From: Pseudomonadota bacterium
Lineage (GTDB): Bacteria > Pseudomonadota > Gammaproteobacteria > Burkholderiales > SG8-39
Direction: 5' to 3'
Length of the DNA: 35,595 nt
Assembly: GCA_026399375.1 (NCBI GenBank)
Contig: JAPLRD010000177.1
Coordinates: 1 to 35,595, forward strand
Of this stretch, positions 17,146-25,170 are shown one piece after another. The notes under the pieces were generated by a model, which saw nothing but the letters and a program-made list of their open reading frames with translations, did not search any database and was not told where the DNA came from. Positions within the stretch are counted from its first letter, which is position 1, and every line of letters starts with the position of its first letter. The position numbers and the translations under genes are program-made.

Positions 17146-18062
17146 TTCAGCACCGCCAGCAGCCTGGATATCGTGTCGTCGAACAAACCGAACAGGTCTT
17201 TCGCCGCGTCGCTGCCGCCTACGGTAAAGGGCAGCATCACCGCCGGAATTCCGGCGCGACCGGACAGGAATTCCGCCGCCTGGGGATTGTTGTACGGCAC
17301 GTACACGATCACCTTTGCCGGCTCGGACTGCATGCGCTTGACCAGTTCGGCCAGATGCGACGTGGTCGGCGGTATGCCGGGTTTGGGTTCGAGGCTGCCG
17401 ACTTCGCGCAGGCCCAGCCAGGCATTCAGATACGCCATGTTCTTGTGATAGACCACCATGGCCAGCCCCTTCAGCGGTGCGGCCTTCGTCTCCCAGCGTT
17501 GGATCGCTTCGCGCCAGCGAGCAAGGAATGCCGTGGAACGCGCCTTGTAGGTTTCTGCGTTGGCGGGGTCCAATACGATCAGCCTGTCCCGCAGCGCTTC
17601 GGCGACCCGCGCGATATTGCGCGGGTCGAGCTGGATATGCGGATTGCCGCCGGGATGAATGTCGCCCATCGCGCGATCGAGCGCCTTGGGTACTTCGAGC
17701 CTGGTTACCAATGGCGCCGCTTCCAGGAATCCCGGCGCTCCCGGCTGGATTTTCGCATTGCCCGATTGCGTCAGCAGCAGCGGCATCCAGCCGACTTCCA
17801 GCTCGGACCCGGTGCAGACCAGGAGATCGGCGTTGCGCGCGCGGGCGATCAGACTCGGACGCGCCTCGATGTGATGCGGATCCTGCAAGGCGGTCGTGGC
17901 GCTGGTTACCGTCACCTTGTCGCCTGCGAGCTCCTGCACCAGCGCGGCCCATTCGGGTTCGCAAGCGAGCACTTTGAGCGCCGCAGCCGCCGGCTGGGAT
18001 ACGAGCCCGACCAGTAACAGCAACAGGCTCAGAGTTTGGTTGATCCTGCCGTCTCGATTCAT
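17142..18062 (-). CDS. znuA: Metal-binding periplasmic protein of an ABC transporter (ZnuA type)
   Basis: A protein of 306 residues with a signal peptide ending around AAAA (residue 28). It belongs to the cluster A-I metal-binding proteins. Likely ligands are a histidine in DPHHIEARPS, the one in NPHIQLDP, the one in VVYHKNMAY and the acidic residue in GGSDAAKDLF. The His-rich loop found in many zinc-specific ZnuA proteins is absent, so metal choice is uncertain. The GIPPTTSHLAEL segment is typical of the group. A GAGGAA ribosome site overlaps the stop of the upstream barrel gene, and the gap is only 10 bp. Confidence 0.9.
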   Translation of the reverse strand: MNRDGRINQTLSLLLLLVGLVSQPAAAALKVLACEPEWAALVQELAGDKVTVTSATTALQDPHHIEARPSLIARARNADLLVCTGSELEVGWMPLLLTQSGNAKIQPGAPGFLEAAPLVTRLEVPKALDRAMGDIHPGGNPHIQLDPRNIARVAEALRDRLIVLDPANAETYKARSTAFLARWREAIQRWETKAAPLKGLAMVVYHKNMAYLNAWLGLREVGSLEPKPGIPPTTSHLAELVKRMQSEPAKVIVYVPYNNPQAAEFLSGRAGIPAVMLPFTVGGSDAAKDLFGLFDDTISRLLAVLK

Positions 18063-18072
18063 TTTCGGTTCC

Positions 18073-19500
18073 TCAAAACTTGTGTGCGCCGTGCGCGCCC
18101 AGGCTCATGATGTACTGTAGGAACACCTGCTTGTCGGTCACCCCCGGGCGCGATTTGTCGCTCGCGAACTGCAGGCGCAGGCGGCTGAATTCGCTGGCGC
18201 TGAAATCGAACATCAGCGAGTCGCGCGTGGCCCTGTGCGCCGCGTAAATCGGAACATCGGCGGCGGTGAGCGCGCCGCTTTCGACCAGCCCCAGCCTCAC
18301 GCTTCCCGAATTCAGACGGTCGTGGCGGTAGCCTGCGCGCCAGCGCGGCATGAACTGGTACACGCCCTGGGCATACCAGCCGGACTGGGCCGAGCGCAGC
18401 GTGCCGGTCTGCGTGCCGGCGGCCGAAGCCGCGGCAGTATCGTAGGTGAGATTGCCGTCTTCGCTGCGCCGGAAATATTCCCCCTGGAGCTTGAAATTCG
18501 TTTGTGTCGAATTGCCGTTCGGAGACCACTTGAGCACGCCGTCCAGTGCCCACAGGCGGCTGCCTCCGTTGAAACTGTTGTTCACCGCAACGCCGTTCGA
18601 AGCGAAATCCTCGTAGCTGCGGTTCTGCGCCGTGGTGCGCAGATGCGACAGGCCCAGGCGCCAGGCCGTGCTCGCGCCGATGTCGCCTCCCAGGCGCGCA
18701 AACAGATTGCCGGCCCCGACGCCGTTCTTGTCGCGATCGCTGCCCGGAAACGCACGGCCGCGGCCGATTTCGGCGCCCAGTTCGACGAAAGTGTCGGTCG
18801 GGGCGACCCATTTCAACTGCACGCCGTCGTCAGCCAGCTGCTTGCCGAGAAACACCTTGTTCGTGAGCGGCGCATCGACGAAATCCCAGGCGTGCGGATG
18901 CACTTCGTTCAGGTAGCCGACGCTGGAATAGAAACGCCCGGCCTTGAAGCCCAGGCCATGCGACATGCCCAGGCTCTGGATGTAACCCTCTTCCACCGAA
19001 ACCGTGTTGTCCGGCGCCAGCGCAGCGATCAGCGTGCCGCGGAAATTCGGATCGATATTGGCGCTGAATACAAGTTCGCTCTCGGCCAGGCTCAAGCCCC
19101 GCTTCCCCGGTCCCACTTCGCCGCCCGTGGGCATGAAACCGGTAATCTGGTGCCGCGCCGGGTCCTGCGACAGATTGGCCATCACGCCATTGAGGATGAG
19201 CGAGATCCCGGGATTGAAGGCGCTCTCGCCGGCCGGCCGGGCGTTCGCGGACGAGGCGACCGCCTCGGCCCTTGTTGCTGCTTTCTGCGCGTTCGATGAA
19301 GAGGTTTGCGCCTTGCCGGCGGCGCCCTCCGCCTGTTGCAGGCGCTTTTCCAGCGCGTCGATACGCTGTTCGTATTCCCGTTTCATCTGCTGCAACTGCT
19401 CGCGCAAATCCTTTATTTCCGCCTCGGTCACCGCCCCTGCCGCCGCCGGCAGCGACAGCGCGACGGCGACGACGGCCACCATGAATGTCTGCTTGTACAA
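18073..19500 (-). CDS. Outer-membrane beta-barrel protein with N-terminal coiled coil
   Basis: A protein of 475 residues. The start is a TTG at 19500, eight bases after AAGGA; it gives a good signal peptide (lysine at position 3, hydrophobic core, AAAGA cleavage site). Upstream in-frame ATGs would bury this signal. Residues about 25-60 form a coiled coil (EAEIKDLREQLQQMKREYEQ type), followed by an Ala/Ser-rich linker. The rest has alternating strands typical of a barrel and ends in Phe, the usual last residue of outer-membrane proteins. It resembles porin-like proteins found in metal-uptake loci of proteobacteria. It is probably co-transcribed with the binding protein and permease and may admit the metal through the outer membrane; that role is inferred. 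Confidence 0.82.
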   Translation of the reverse strand: MYKQTFMVAVVAVALSLPAAAGAVTEAEIKDLREQLQQMKREYEQRIDALEKRLQQAEGAAGKAQTSSSNAQKAATRAEAVASSANARPAGESAFNPGISLILNGVMANLSQDPARHQITGFMPTGGEVGPGKRGLSLAESELVFSANIDPNFRGTLIAALAPDNTVSVEEGYIQSLGMSHGLGFKAGRFYSSVGYLNEVHPHAWDFVDAPLTNKVFLGKQLADDGVQLKWVAPTDTFVELGAEIGRGRAFPGSDRDKNGVGAGNLFARLGGDIGASTAWRLGLSHLRTTAQNRSYEDFASNGVAVNNSFNGGSRLWALDGVLKWSPNGNSTQTNFKLQGEYFRRSEDGNLTYDTAAASAAGTQTGTLRSAQSGWYAQGVYQFMPRWRAGYRHDRLNSGSVRLGLVESGALTAADVPIYAAHRATRDSLMFDFSASEFSRLRLQFASDKSRPGVTDKQVFLQYIMSLGAHGAHKF

Positions 19501-19584
19501 GTCGAGATTCCTTTCGCAATACGCCCGGAACGGGCTGTTTCCCCGGCGGACAAGCATCCGGGGCACGCGAAACCACTGGGAAAA

Positions 19585-19908
19585 CTAGACGGCGCGCGGA
19601 GGAGCGCGCGTTGGAAGGCGGTAGACAGTGCGCGCTAGCGCCTCGGTGGGAACCCAGGCCGTCAGCTCGGAATGCGTATAACCGATATCCTGCAAAGCCG
19701 TGCTTGCGATCAACGCGCTGTCTATGGCATGGAAGGCAAGGCACTGTTCGGCCGGATGTGAAAGCGGATTGCCCTTCTGCGGCTGCGCCAGTTCGTTCTG
19801 AGCGTGCGCGAGCGCGTGCAGTTGCGCCGCCTGCTGTGCGAACAGCACGACCAGCGCGAGAAACAGGCACTTCAGCGTACGCCTGCTCTTGTCGAGAAGA
19901 AATGACAT
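19585..19908 (-). CDS. Small exported His/Cys protein of the metal locus
   Basis: A protein of 107 residues with an N-terminal hydrophobic signal (CLFLALVVLFAQQAAQLHA). The mature part has spaced possible metal ligands: His31, His35, His51, Cys56 and His60 (LHALAH, then HPAEQCLAFH). I do not recognise a named family with confidence; DUF2946-like small proteins look similar. It is the first gene of the run leading to the barrel, binding protein and permease, 84 bp upstream of the barrel start. A periplasmic metal-binding role is inferred from composition and position only. Confidence 0.65.
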   Translation of the reverse strand: MSFLLDKSRRTLKCLFLALVVLFAQQAAQLHALAHAQNELAQPQKGNPLSHPAEQCLAFHAIDSALIASTALQDIGYTHSELTAWVPTEALARTVYRLPTRAPPRAV

Positions 19909-20057
19909 GGGCGGATATTAGTCGAACTTGGACAGATGCGCTATTCAGGACGTCAGCCGGCATCGCAAAGCGCATGTCGCATTGAAACCGGCGCTTTTGC
20001 CCCCTGTTGGCAGTTTAGTTCAACGCTAGCGCTCGCCCGGGCTCCTGCGTCAAAGCG

Positions 20058-21047
20058 CTACGCCGCCTGGACCAGGCACTGCTTCAACCCCTGCACGAAC
20101 AGATCCTCGGGCAAATTCCTGCCGATGAACACCATCACGCTGCTGCGCTTCTCGTCCGGCGCCCAGGGCTTGCCCATGTCCCCGCCCATGAGCATGTGCA
20201 CCCCCTGGAACACGACCCGGTTCTCGTTGTCGGCCAGCGACAGCACGCCTTTGTAACGCAATAGATCCGGGCCGTAGACCTGGATCATCCCGGACAGAAA
20301 TTCCTCCAGCTTGACGCCGTCGAACGGCTCGTCCGCCCGAAACACGAAGGACTGCACCGCGTCGTCGTGCTCGTGCTCGGTCTCCTCGAGAAAATCCGGC
20401 GCGATGTCCAGAATGGCGTTCAGGTTGAAGCCGCGGATGTCGAGTATGTCCGCGAGGGGCGTTTCGCCGAAATGCACCTTCTTGATCGGCGCGCGCGGAT
20501 TCATTTTCACCAGACGCGCCTTCAGCCGTTCCTGCTCGGCATCGGTGATGAGGTCGGTCTTGGACAGGAGGATGCGGTCGGCGAACCCCACCTGCTCCTG
20601 CGCTTCGCGAAAGTCGTCCAACTGTTTCTCGGCGTGCTTGGCGTCGACCAGGGTGACGATGGAATCGATCAGGTAGTAGTTGCCGATCTCCTCGTCCATG
20701 AAAAAGGTCTGCGCCACCGGCCCCGGATCGGCCATGCCCGTGGTCTCGATGATCAGGCGTTCGAAGTCGAGCTCTTTCGATTCGCGCTTCGCCTGCAGTT
20801 CGCCCAGGATGCGCACCAGGTCGCCGCGCACAGTGCAGCAGATACAGCCGTTGTTCATTTCGACGATCTGCTCGCCCGCGTTCTGCACCAGCAGTTCGTT
20901 GTCGATGCCGGCCTCGCCGAATTCGTTTTCGATGACGGCGATCTTGTGGCCGTGCTGCTCCTTGAGAATGCGGTTCAGGAGCGTGGTCTTGCCCGCCCCG
21001 AGGAAGCCTGTAAGTATGGTGACCGGCACCATTGCCTGCTGTTCCAT
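20058..21047 (-). CDS. COG0523 (CobW/YjiA/ZigA) family G3E GTPase
   Basis: A protein of 329 residues. Walker A is GFLGAGKT (residues 14-21), the metal-binding CxCC motif is GCICC (Cys68, Cys70, Cys71), and the guanine-specificity motif is SKTD. The C-terminal CobW domain follows a short acidic/His stretch (EETEHEHDD). COG0523 proteins are GTP-dependent metallochaperones; several deliver zinc when it is scarce. Sitting just upstream of the exported His/Cys protein, barrel and metal ABC genes, in the same direction, it is most likely a zinc chaperone. The 149-bp gap before the next gene holds no Zur-type palindrome that I can recognise. Confidence 0.93.
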   Translation of the reverse strand: MEQQAMVPVTILTGFLGAGKTTLLNRILKEQHGHKIAVIENEFGEAGIDNELLVQNAGEQIVEMNNGCICCTVRGDLVRILGELQAKRESKELDFERLIIETTGMADPGPVAQTFFMDEEIGNYYLIDSIVTLVDAKHAEKQLDDFREAQEQVGFADRILLSKTDLITDAEQERLKARLVKMNPRAPIKKVHFGETPLADILDIRGFNLNAILDIAPDFLEETEHEHDDAVQSFVFRADEPFDGVKLEEFLSGMIQVYGPDLLRYKGVLSLADNENRVVFQGVHMLMGGDMGKPWAPDEKRSSVMVFIGRNLPEDLFVQGLKQCLVQAA

Positions 21048-21110
21048 GTCTGACCTCGCTAGATTTCCAACGCAATTTGAAGCGGCGATTGTCGCCTGGG
21101 GAAACTCTGA

Positions 21111-21134
21111 AAAAGGGGCCCATGGCCCCCTTTT
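21111..21134. terminator. A/G-run and C/T-run hairpin upstream of the COG0523 gene
   Basis: AAAAGGGGCC and GGCCCCCTTTT pair with one bulged base around CAT. It is close in sequence to the terminator at 10606-10628. It lies between the COG0523 start (21047) and the rlmI stop (21202), so it would end rlmI transcription together with the next hairpin. Confidence 0.65.
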
Positions 21135-21154
21135 CCAATCTCCCCGCTTTAGTG

Positions 21155-21191
21155 AAAAACCCCGGTCGAGGAATCGTCGCCCGAGGTTTTT
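21155..21191 (-). terminator. Terminator of rlmI
   Basis: AAAAACCCCGG (21155-21165) and CCGAGGTTTTT (21181-21191) pair at ten of eleven positions. Read on the minus strand the stem ends in five T residues, 11 bp after the rlmI stop codon. Confidence 0.7.
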
Positions 21192-21201
21192 CAGAGGTTA
21201 C

Positions 21202-22389
21202 TTAGGTACGCCTGATCAGCAGCCCCTTCAGATAATCCCCCTCCGGAAAGGACAGCAGCACCGGGTGGTCGGCGGACGCGGCGAAGTGGCCGACGATGGA
21301 GGCATCCACCCCGGCGTCCAGCGCCGCGCCGGCGAGGATTTTCTGGAACAACTCGGCCGGAATGCCGCCGGAGCAGGAGAAGCTCGCGAGGAGGCCGCCC
21401 GGACGCAGAAGTTTGAACGCGAGCAGATTGATGTCCTTGTACCCGCGCGACGCTTTTTCGGCGAACGCCGCAGTCGGCGCGAACTTGGGCGGATCGAGGA
21501 CGACGAGATCGAAACTGCGCCCCTGGTCGCGCAGGGTGCGCAGGTACTTGAACACATCGGCTTCCTGCCATTCGGCGCGCGCCGCATCCAGGTCGTTGCG
21601 CGCGACGTTATCCTGCGCCCGCGCCAACGCGCCGGCCGAGCTGTCCACCGAGAGCACCGATTTGGCTCCGCCCGCCAGCGCGTTCAAGGTGAAGCCGCCG
21701 GTGTAGCAAAAACAGTTGAGCACCTCGCGCTCGCGCGCGAGTTCACCGACGCGCCTGCGGTTGTCGCGCTGATCCAGATAAAAACCGGTCTTGTGTCCGC
21801 CGGCCACATCGACACCGTAGAGAAGACCGTGCTCACGGATCTGCACGCCTTCGGCGGGCAGGGCACCGTGCAGCACACCGCTTTTCGCCGGCAAGCCTTC
21901 GAGCTCGCGCACGTCGGCGTCCGAACGTTCGAACACGCAGGTGCAGCCGGTCAGTTCCCGCACCGCCTCCGCGAGCTCGGTTCGCCAGCGTTCGGCCCCG
22001 GCGGAGAGCAACTGCAGTACGACAACCTCGCCGTACCGGTCGGCGATCACCCCGGGCAGGCCGTCGGATTCGCCGTGCACCAGGCGCATGGCGCTGCCGG
22101 CAACGGAGGAGATCAATCCCTCACGCGCATCAAAGGCGCGCCCCAGGCGCAGGCGCAGGAATTCGCCGTCGATGCGGTCCGTTTCATCCCAGCTCCAGAC
22201 GCGCGCCCTGATCTGCGATACCGGACTGTACGCCGCCCAGGCGAGAAACCTGCCGTCCGCGGCACGAACCGCCACGGTATCGCCGGTTTCAGGATTGCCG
22301 TCAACGCGCGCCACGGCCCCTGAGAATACCCAGGGATGGCGGCGCAGGAGGGATTTCTCACGCCCCGGCTTGAGGATCATTTGCTTCAT
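21202..22389 (-). CDS. rlmI: 23S rRNA (cytosine-1962-C5)-methyltransferase RlmI
   Basis: A protein of 395 residues, against 396 for E. coli RlmI. It has the N-terminal PUA domain (residues about 3-75, with SLLRRHPWVFSGAV) and a Rossmann methyltransferase domain (NCFCYTGGFTLNALAGGAKSVLSVD; catalytic region VVLDPPKFAPT). FYLDQRDNRRRV is a family signature. It methylates C1962 of 23S rRNA. The start at 22389 gives the family N-terminus; the frame is open further upstream but without homology. It stands alone, divergent from the secreted protein gene at 22795. Confidence 0.93.
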   Translation of the reverse strand: MKQMILKPGREKSLLRRHPWVFSGAVARVDGNPETGDTVAVRAADGRFLAWAAYSPVSQIRARVWSWDETDRIDGEFLRLRLGRAFDAREGLISSVAGSAMRLVHGESDGLPGVIADRYGEVVVLQLLSAGAERWRTELAEAVRELTGCTCVFERSDADVRELEGLPAKSGVLHGALPAEGVQIREHGLLYGVDVAGGHKTGFYLDQRDNRRRVGELAREREVLNCFCYTGGFTLNALAGGAKSVLSVDSSAGALARAQDNVARNDLDAARAEWQEADVFKYLRTLRDQGRSFDLVVLDPPKFAPTAAFAEKASRGYKDINLLAFKLLRPGGLLASFSCSGGIPAELFQKILAGAALDAGVDASIVGHFAASADHPVLLSFPEGDYLKGLLIRRT

Positions 22390-22794
22390 GGGGCGGCATG
22401 ATAAGCCGTTTTTACCGCGGAAAGGGTCTGGCCACCCGAAAACGATCCCCGAGGTGCCGCCGTTACGAGGTCTTGGGGTTCGCCAGTGCGCAGATCGCCT
22501 GTCGCAGGGGTCAGAATTTCTTGTTTGCGGCGGCTCTGGCTTTGCCGACGCTCGCCTGGGCCATTTGGCGCCCCGGCACTCCGCTCTTATGACCGTATGT
22601 TGACCAAACTCAAGAGCACGCCGGACGGAAAGGTTACTTTGGTTGGCATCAGGCTCTGGCCTGGCAATTCCGGACAGGCGGCCTTGCGTCAGAAAAAATG
22701 AATTGCAACCCGCCGGCAATGGGCGGATACGGCAATTTCCGCCAGCCGCGCTTTATTGGGTAGAACTTTCGATCACGCATGGAGATACTGCAAC
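22390..22794. other. 405-bp intergenic region without a recognisable gene
   Basis: This divergent region must hold the promoters of rlmI and the secreted protein. Short reading frames exist (for example 34 codons from 22598), but none has a ribosome site or recognisable content. I found no strong hairpin, repeat or consensus promoter pair. It may hold decayed sequence. Confidence 0.5.
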
Positions 22795-23286
22795 ATGAAA
22801 TCATCTAGAAAACCCTTCCCCATTTTCGTGCTCTTGGCAATGTTTCTGGCGCTGCCTGTCCCGACGGCTGTTTCAGCCGAAGAAGTCGACAGTTCGATTG
22901 CCGCCTGTCTCAAGGCCTGGGGCGATCATCCTTTCGGGAAGGACCCGAAGTTCAAGACCTTGGACACATCGGTAAAGGTATTTGGAATCGGTAACAGCAT
23001 CGGCGACACCGAGACCACCAGCGCGCCTTCCCTGGTATTGATCAATCCGATCGTCAATGTACTGGGTGTATCCACCATTGATCTATTGAATCCCAACGGC
23101 TGGTACTGCCTGCGAACGACGGTGAGCATCGCGGGAGGGGTGAGCATCCGCGCGCACTGCAAGGCTCAATTGGCCGCGACCTCGGATGGAAAGGTGGCGC
23201 TGGGCAACAACACCGAAAACAGAGGCATCAAGAACCTGAACGTGACGGTGGTCGGCTTCGTCTCGATTGAGCGGCCATGCAGTTGA
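22795..23286 (+). CDS. Unrecognised secreted protein with four cysteines
   Basis: A protein of 163 residues that I cannot assign to a family. It has a clear signal peptide (KSSRKPF basic start, hydrophobic core, cleavage after VSA at residue 28). The mature 135 residues hold four cysteines (Cys38, 105, 122, 162), enough for two disulfides. The middle is strand-rich with Ile/Val/Asn patterns (SLVLINPIVNVLGVSTIDLLNP), then GGVSIRAHCKAQL. The start at 22795 follows GGAG by ten bases. It stands alone, with the dispersed hairpin repeat 43 bp after its stop. Function unknown; probably a periplasmic or surface protein. Confidence 0.75.
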   Translation: MKSSRKPFPIFVLLAMFLALPVPTAVSAEEVDSSIAACLKAWGDHPFGKDPKFKTLDTSVKVFGIGNSIGDTETTSAPSLVLINPIVNVLGVSTIDLLNPNGWYCLRTTVSIAGGVSIRAHCKAQLAATSDGKVALGNNTENRGIKNLNVTVVGFVSIERPCS

Positions 23287-23329
23287 CAGGTTCGCGCTGA
23301 CCCGGCCAGTCGCGCTCCGATTTCTGGCA

Positions 23330-23370
23330 GGCCATTTCAGAACTGCCGAAACGGCTCCCGACTCAGGAGG
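23330..23370 (+). repeat. Dispersed 41-bp hairpin repeat, copy B
   Basis: The partner of 8189-8229 (34 of 41 identical, transitions only). The stem here is CTCC / GGAG with a 7-base loop; one pair differs from copy A by a compensatory change. As in copy A, it lies shortly after a plus-strand gene. Confidence 0.7.
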
Positions 23371-23399
23371 GCGCGGGTGGGGGTGCGAACGGATTCCCG

Positions 23400-24323
23400 C
23401 TATTTCTTCTTCGCCCGGGGGTGAGCGGCGTCGTAGGCTTTGGCGAGGTACTGGAAGTCCAGATGCGTGTACACCTGCGTCGTGGAAATGCTCGAATGCC
23501 CGAGCATCTCCTGCACCGCACGCAGGTCGCCCGAGGATTGCAGCACGTGCGTGGCGAACGAATGGCGCAGCACGTGCGGATGCACGTGCACCGGCAGCCC
23601 GGCGCGTAGAGCCCACTGTCCCAGACGAGCGCGCACCACGCCGGCGGCGATGCGCTCTCCACGCGCCCCCACGAAGAGCGCAGGGACACCGGCGCGAGCG
23701 AGCTCGCCTCGCACCGCGAGCCAGACTTCGATCGCCTCGCGCGCTCTTGTGCCAACGGGCACGGTGCGCGTCTTGCTGCCCTTGCCGGTGACGGTCACCT
23801 CGGCGTCACGGCGGATGGTGTCGGCGTGGGCGGTGTCTAGACTGACCAACTCCGCCAGGCGCAGACCGGAAGAATAGGCGAGCTCGAACATGGCTTTGTC
23901 GCGCTTGTCGGCCGGCGTTTCTGCCGGCGCATCCAGCAGTTGCCCCGCCGCCTCGGGCGAGAGCGCCTTGGGGAGGGCTTTCGGCGACTTGGGCGCGCGC
24001 AGGCCGAGACAGGGGTTGGCGCTGTAGCCGCGATACCGCGCCAGCCAGCTGAACAGCCCGCGCCAGGCCGACAACATGTGCGCGATGGTACGGCCCGAAA
24101 GGCCGCGCGCGTGCAACTGGGCCACGCTGCGGCGGATGTGCTGCGGTTGCATGCGCGCTAGCGAAATGCCCGGGGTAAGCGCGAACAGCGCCTCGATGTC
24201 CTGGTGGTAATTGTGCCGCGTACCGGCGGCCAGACGGCGCTGGTGCGACAGGTGCTCCAGGTAAGCACCGAGCAATTCGCTGCGGGGATCCGGTTTCTTC
24301 TCAGGCGCCGAATCCGCCGCCAT
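23400..24323 (-). CDS. xerC: Tyrosine recombinase XerC
   Basis: A protein of 307 residues. XerC and XerD resolve chromosome dimers at dif near the septum. All catalytic residues are visible: Arg155 (SSGLRLAEL), Lys181 (GKGSK), His250 and Arg253 (HPHVLRHSFA), His276 (LGHSS) and Tyr285 (TQVYTHLD). The N-terminal core-binding domain covers residues about 15-105. Its place after dapF and DUF484 is the classic proteobacterial order and argues for XerC over XerD. A 187-bp MITE-like element ends 6 bp before the start codon and supplies the GGGA that is the only Shine-Dalgarno candidate. Confidence 0.95.
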   Translation of the reverse strand: MAADSAPEKKPDPRSELLGAYLEHLSHQRRLAAGTRHNYHQDIEALFALTPGISLARMQPQHIRRSVAQLHARGLSGRTIAHMLSAWRGLFSWLARYRGYSANPCLGLRAPKSPKALPKALSPEAAGQLLDAPAETPADKRDKAMFELAYSSGLRLAELVSLDTAHADTIRRDAEVTVTGKGSKTRTVPVGTRAREAIEVWLAVRGELARAGVPALFVGARGERIAAGVVRARLGQWALRAGLPVHVHPHVLRHSFATHVLQSSGDLRAVQEMLGHSSISTTQVYTHLDFQYLAKAYDAAHPRAKKK

Positions 24324-24325
24324 GG

Positions 24326-24520
24326 CTAGTGTCCCGAATCGTTAGTTCGTTGAAATAATGCCCGACGTGAAATCAATGGCTGAAACAGAAAAGCGGCGAA
24401 ATCGGCGCCAGGCAAGGCGCAAAGCGGAGCAAGGTTGGATACCTTGCGAGCATTTGCAACGCCGTATGGCGCCGATTCTCGGCGTCTTTTCTTCAGCGAA
24501 TTAGCGATTCGGGACACTAG
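24326..24520. mobile_element. 187-bp MITE-like element with CTAG target duplication, between DUF484 and xerC
   Basis: The element spans 24330-24516. Its ends are 25-bp terminal inverted repeats (24330-24354 and 24492-24516) starting TGTCCCGAATCG, with three mismatches. It is flanked by CTAG on both sides (24326-24329 and 24517-24520). Inside, a second inverted repeat (ATCGGCGCC / GGCGCCGAT) and a central GCAAGGT / ACCTTGC stem let the whole element fold into one long imperfect hairpin. It encodes no protein. A CTAG duplication fits the YTAR targets of IS5-group transposases, but I do not recognise the parent element. Removing one CTAG plus the element restores TAG-CC-ATG between the two genes. 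Confidence 0.88.
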
Positions 24521-25170
24521 AGATAGCGCAGCAGCGCCGCGCTGGTGAGTTCGCCCAACCGCTCGAGATAGAGCGTGCCCATTTCGGGGTAGAAACGCAG
24601 TATGTCCTCGCTCGCCAGCGTCAGGATGCCGAAGCAGGTTCTGCTGCCGTCTCGCAACGGCATGCATGCAACCGAACGCACGTGCGACGCGGCTTCGCCG
24701 AACCAGGACGCGACTTCGACCTTGCCGCTGGGGCCGCAAAAGGGATGATCCAGGCCCGCTGCGTACTGGCGGATTTCGTCGTTCACCGGCGCAAATTCCG
24801 CCCCCCCTCCGGCGGCCACCCCGTCGCGCCAGATGCGCACCACTGCGTGCGGCACGGCGAAGTCCTCGCGCAGGTTGTAGTACAAGGCCTGAAGCAAGGC
24901 CTGCATGTCGGCCGCCGGAAACAAGGCCAGACACAGGCGCTGCATTTTTTCGCCGATGGCGTCGTTCTCCTCCCCGAACTGGATCAGTTCGGACAGCTTG
25001 CCCTCCAGCATTTTGCTTTTTTCGCGCAGGGTCAGTATCTGGCGCTCTGCGATGGGAATGGCCCGGCCGCCGTGCTGATGGGGTATGTAGATCTGCGCCA
25101 GCACTTCGGCGTAGTCTTCGAAGAACCCGGGGTTGTCCTGCAGGTAGCGTACGACTTCTTCAGCATTCAT
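24517..25170 (-). CDS. DUF484 family protein
   Basis: A protein of 217 residues matching DUF484, which is almost always found between dapF and xerC in proteobacteria. The N-terminus [39 protein letters not shown] is the family hallmark (residues 6-44), followed by a short coiled coil and a GAF-like domain (about 80-215). Function is unknown. Its first 11 bp overlap the end of dapF. Its stop TAG lies within the CTAG target duplication of the MITE-like element. Confidence 0.93.
   Translation of the reverse strand: MNAEEVVRYLQDNPGFFEDYAEVLAQIYIPHQHGGRAIPIAERQILTLREKSKMLEGKLSELIQFGEENDAIGEKMQRLCLALFPAADMQALLQALYYNLREDFAVPHAVVRIWRDGVAAGGGAEFAPVNDEIRQYAAGLDHPFCGPSGKVEVASWFGEAASHVRSVACMPLRDGSRTCFGILTLASEDILRFYPEMGTLYLERLGELTSAALLRYL

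Noticed and set aside
19909-20057. Possible Zur box before the metal-locus small protein gene
   Set aside because: I looked for an AT-rich palindrome of the Zur type and found none I could defend.
20680-22323. 547-codon open frame on the plus strand
   Set aside because: Opposite the COG0523 gene and rlmI, across two terminators.
22598-22702. 34-codon frame upstream of the secreted protein
   Set aside because: No ribosome-binding site, no recognisable content and no clear conservation signal.
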